Positions 5,234 through 5,532 of a stretch of 5,532 bases of DNA are shown here, one piece after another (position 1 is the stretch's first letter; the number at the start of each line of letters is the position of its first letter). The stretch lies in the NCBI GenBank assembly GCA_030616835.1, contig JAUWWP010000204.1, positions 1 to 5,532 on the forward strand. Reading direction: 5' to 3'. The notes under the pieces were generated by a model. It ran no database searches. It was not told the DNA's origin and saw nothing but the letters and a program-made list of their open reading frames with translations. Both the position numbers and the translations under genes were made by a program. This DNA comes from Deltaproteobacteria bacterium (GTDB lineage Bacteria; Desulfobacterota; G020345765).

Positions 5234-5250
5234 CATAATCTAACCCTCCT
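5234..5250 (-). promoter_or_regulatory. Upstream alternative start of the beta-barrel gene: AGGAGG plus ATG 5236
   Basis: On the minus strand AGGAGG (5250-5245) is eight bases before ATG 5236, in the same frame as the barrel gene and just after an in-frame TAG (5242-5240). Initiation here would give a 212-aa form whose first 31 residues come from two repeats and precede the signal peptide. The site is well formed, so it may be a real second start or the remnant of the original start pushed away by repeat insertion. Confidence 0.45.
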
Positions 5251-5342
5251 TAAGAATGTGTTTAACCATGACCAACAGAATTAGAATCCCAGAATTCTAA
5301 ATCCACCCCCTTTCGTTTTAAGTTAGTTTTTGCCTTTTGCTA

Positions 5343-5371
5343 TTTATAACTGATATTTTTATGAAATTCAA
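5343..5371 (-). promoter_or_regulatory. Sigma70-type promoter of the beta-barrel gene
   Basis: On the minus strand the -35 TTGAAT (5371-5366) is separated by exactly 17 bases from the -10 TATAAA (5348-5343). Each matches the consensus at five of six positions, and the surroundings are A/T-rich. Transcription would begin near 5336, leaving a leader of about 190 bases to ATG 5143. In that leader, TTAGAAT/ATTCTAA (5281-5287 and 5294-5300) can form a small A/T hairpin, and the two G+C-rich repeats follow. Confidence 0.65.
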
Positions 5372-5446
5372 GGAAAAATTTAATCTCTATCGCTTATTAA
5401 AATATGTAAGAATACCCCATTCTGTGAATGAATAACATCCTCATAG

Positions 5447-5487
5447 TTCCCTCTCCCTTGGAGGGAGAGGGTCAGGGTGAGGGGGAT
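5447..5487. repeat. C/G-arm hairpin repeat directly after the stop of the right-edge gene
   Basis: CCCTCTCCC (5449-5457) and GGGAGAGGG (5463-5471) form a 9-bp stem with loop TTGGA. TCAGGGTGAGGGGGAT follows as the far G-rich arm. The minus-strand stop codon TAA (5489-5487) shares its last base with the end of the element. The remaining spacer, 5372-5446, is A/T-rich without a visible gene. Confidence 0.7.
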
Positions 5488-5532
5488 TACTTGCTCATTA
5501 TTAGCTTCTTGGCCACGGTGCCTACCGCCAGA
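5487..5532 (-). CDS. C-terminal end of a protein entering from the right edge, possibly a secreted protein with a sorting tail
   Basis: Only 14 complete codons and the TAA stop are in the window. They read LAVGTVAKKLIMSK. The ending of a small hydrophobic or beta stretch followed by KKLIMSK resembles the last strand of type IX secretion C-terminal sorting domains and FlgD-like Ig tails, which often end in YRL.AG....KKLVLLK. The base before the first full codon is T, consistent with but not proving an Arg (CGT) there. The identity of the protein cannot be determined. It is upstream of and co-oriented with the barrel gene, but a promoter in the spacer suggests separate transcription. Confidence 0.45.
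   Translation of the reverse strand, partial: LAVGTVAKKLIMSK

Noticed and set aside
5046..5243. Plus-strand 65-codon frame opposite the beta-barrel gene
   Set aside because: It is antisense to the signal-peptide region and repeats of a well-supported gene. Its NPPFEKGGLGG tail is the translated repeat.
5240..5272. Nine-codon leader peptide (MVKHILKEG) on the minus strand before ATG 5236
   Set aside because: It has no Shine-Dalgarno and no run of one amino acid suggesting attenuation. It simply ends at the TAG before the upstream start.

Overview
This looks like a chromosomal window from a Gram-negative-type (diderm) bacterium, probably an uncultivated or candidate-phylum lineage. The basis is a signal-peptide-bearing outer-membrane beta-barrel protein, a possible C-terminal sorting tail on a second secreted protein, and intergenic spaces full of short palindromic repeats of a kind I associate with such genomes. 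Base composition is moderate by eye. I cannot name the phylum from this sequence alone.

Plus strand, 1-4186: the 3' part of a family-2 glycosyltransferase (polyprenyl/dolichol-phosphate sugar transferase type) is followed by rnc (RNase III), era (30S assembly GTPase) and der/engA (double-GTPase 50S assembly factor). All four are co-directional. rnc, era and der form a coherent ribosome-biogenesis block: RNase III cuts the rRNA precursor, Era matures the small subunit and Der the large one. All three look intact, with every catalytic or nucleotide-binding motif present. The genes are not tightly packed. The gaps of 120, 192 and 238 bases are mostly occupied by inverted repeats.

Convergent gap, 4187-4597: five or so unrelated repeat modules lie back to back after der, followed by a clear intrinsic terminator that serves the minus-strand gene.

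Minus strand, 5532-4598: the last 14 codons of a gene that enters from the right edge come first. They are followed by a spacer with a good sigma70-type promoter, then a small outer-membrane beta-barrel protein of 181 aa. The spacer and leader of that gene carry three more palindromic repeats. One of them has created an in-frame 31-codon N-terminal extension that begins at its own well-placed Shine-Dalgarno/ATG pair.

I found no CRISPR array, tRNA, rRNA, transposase or recognisable defence or biosynthetic system. The genes are ordinary housekeeping and envelope genes. What deserves a second look is the density and arrangement of the repeats, their overlap with stop codons and ribosome-binding sites, and the dual start of the beta-barrel gene.
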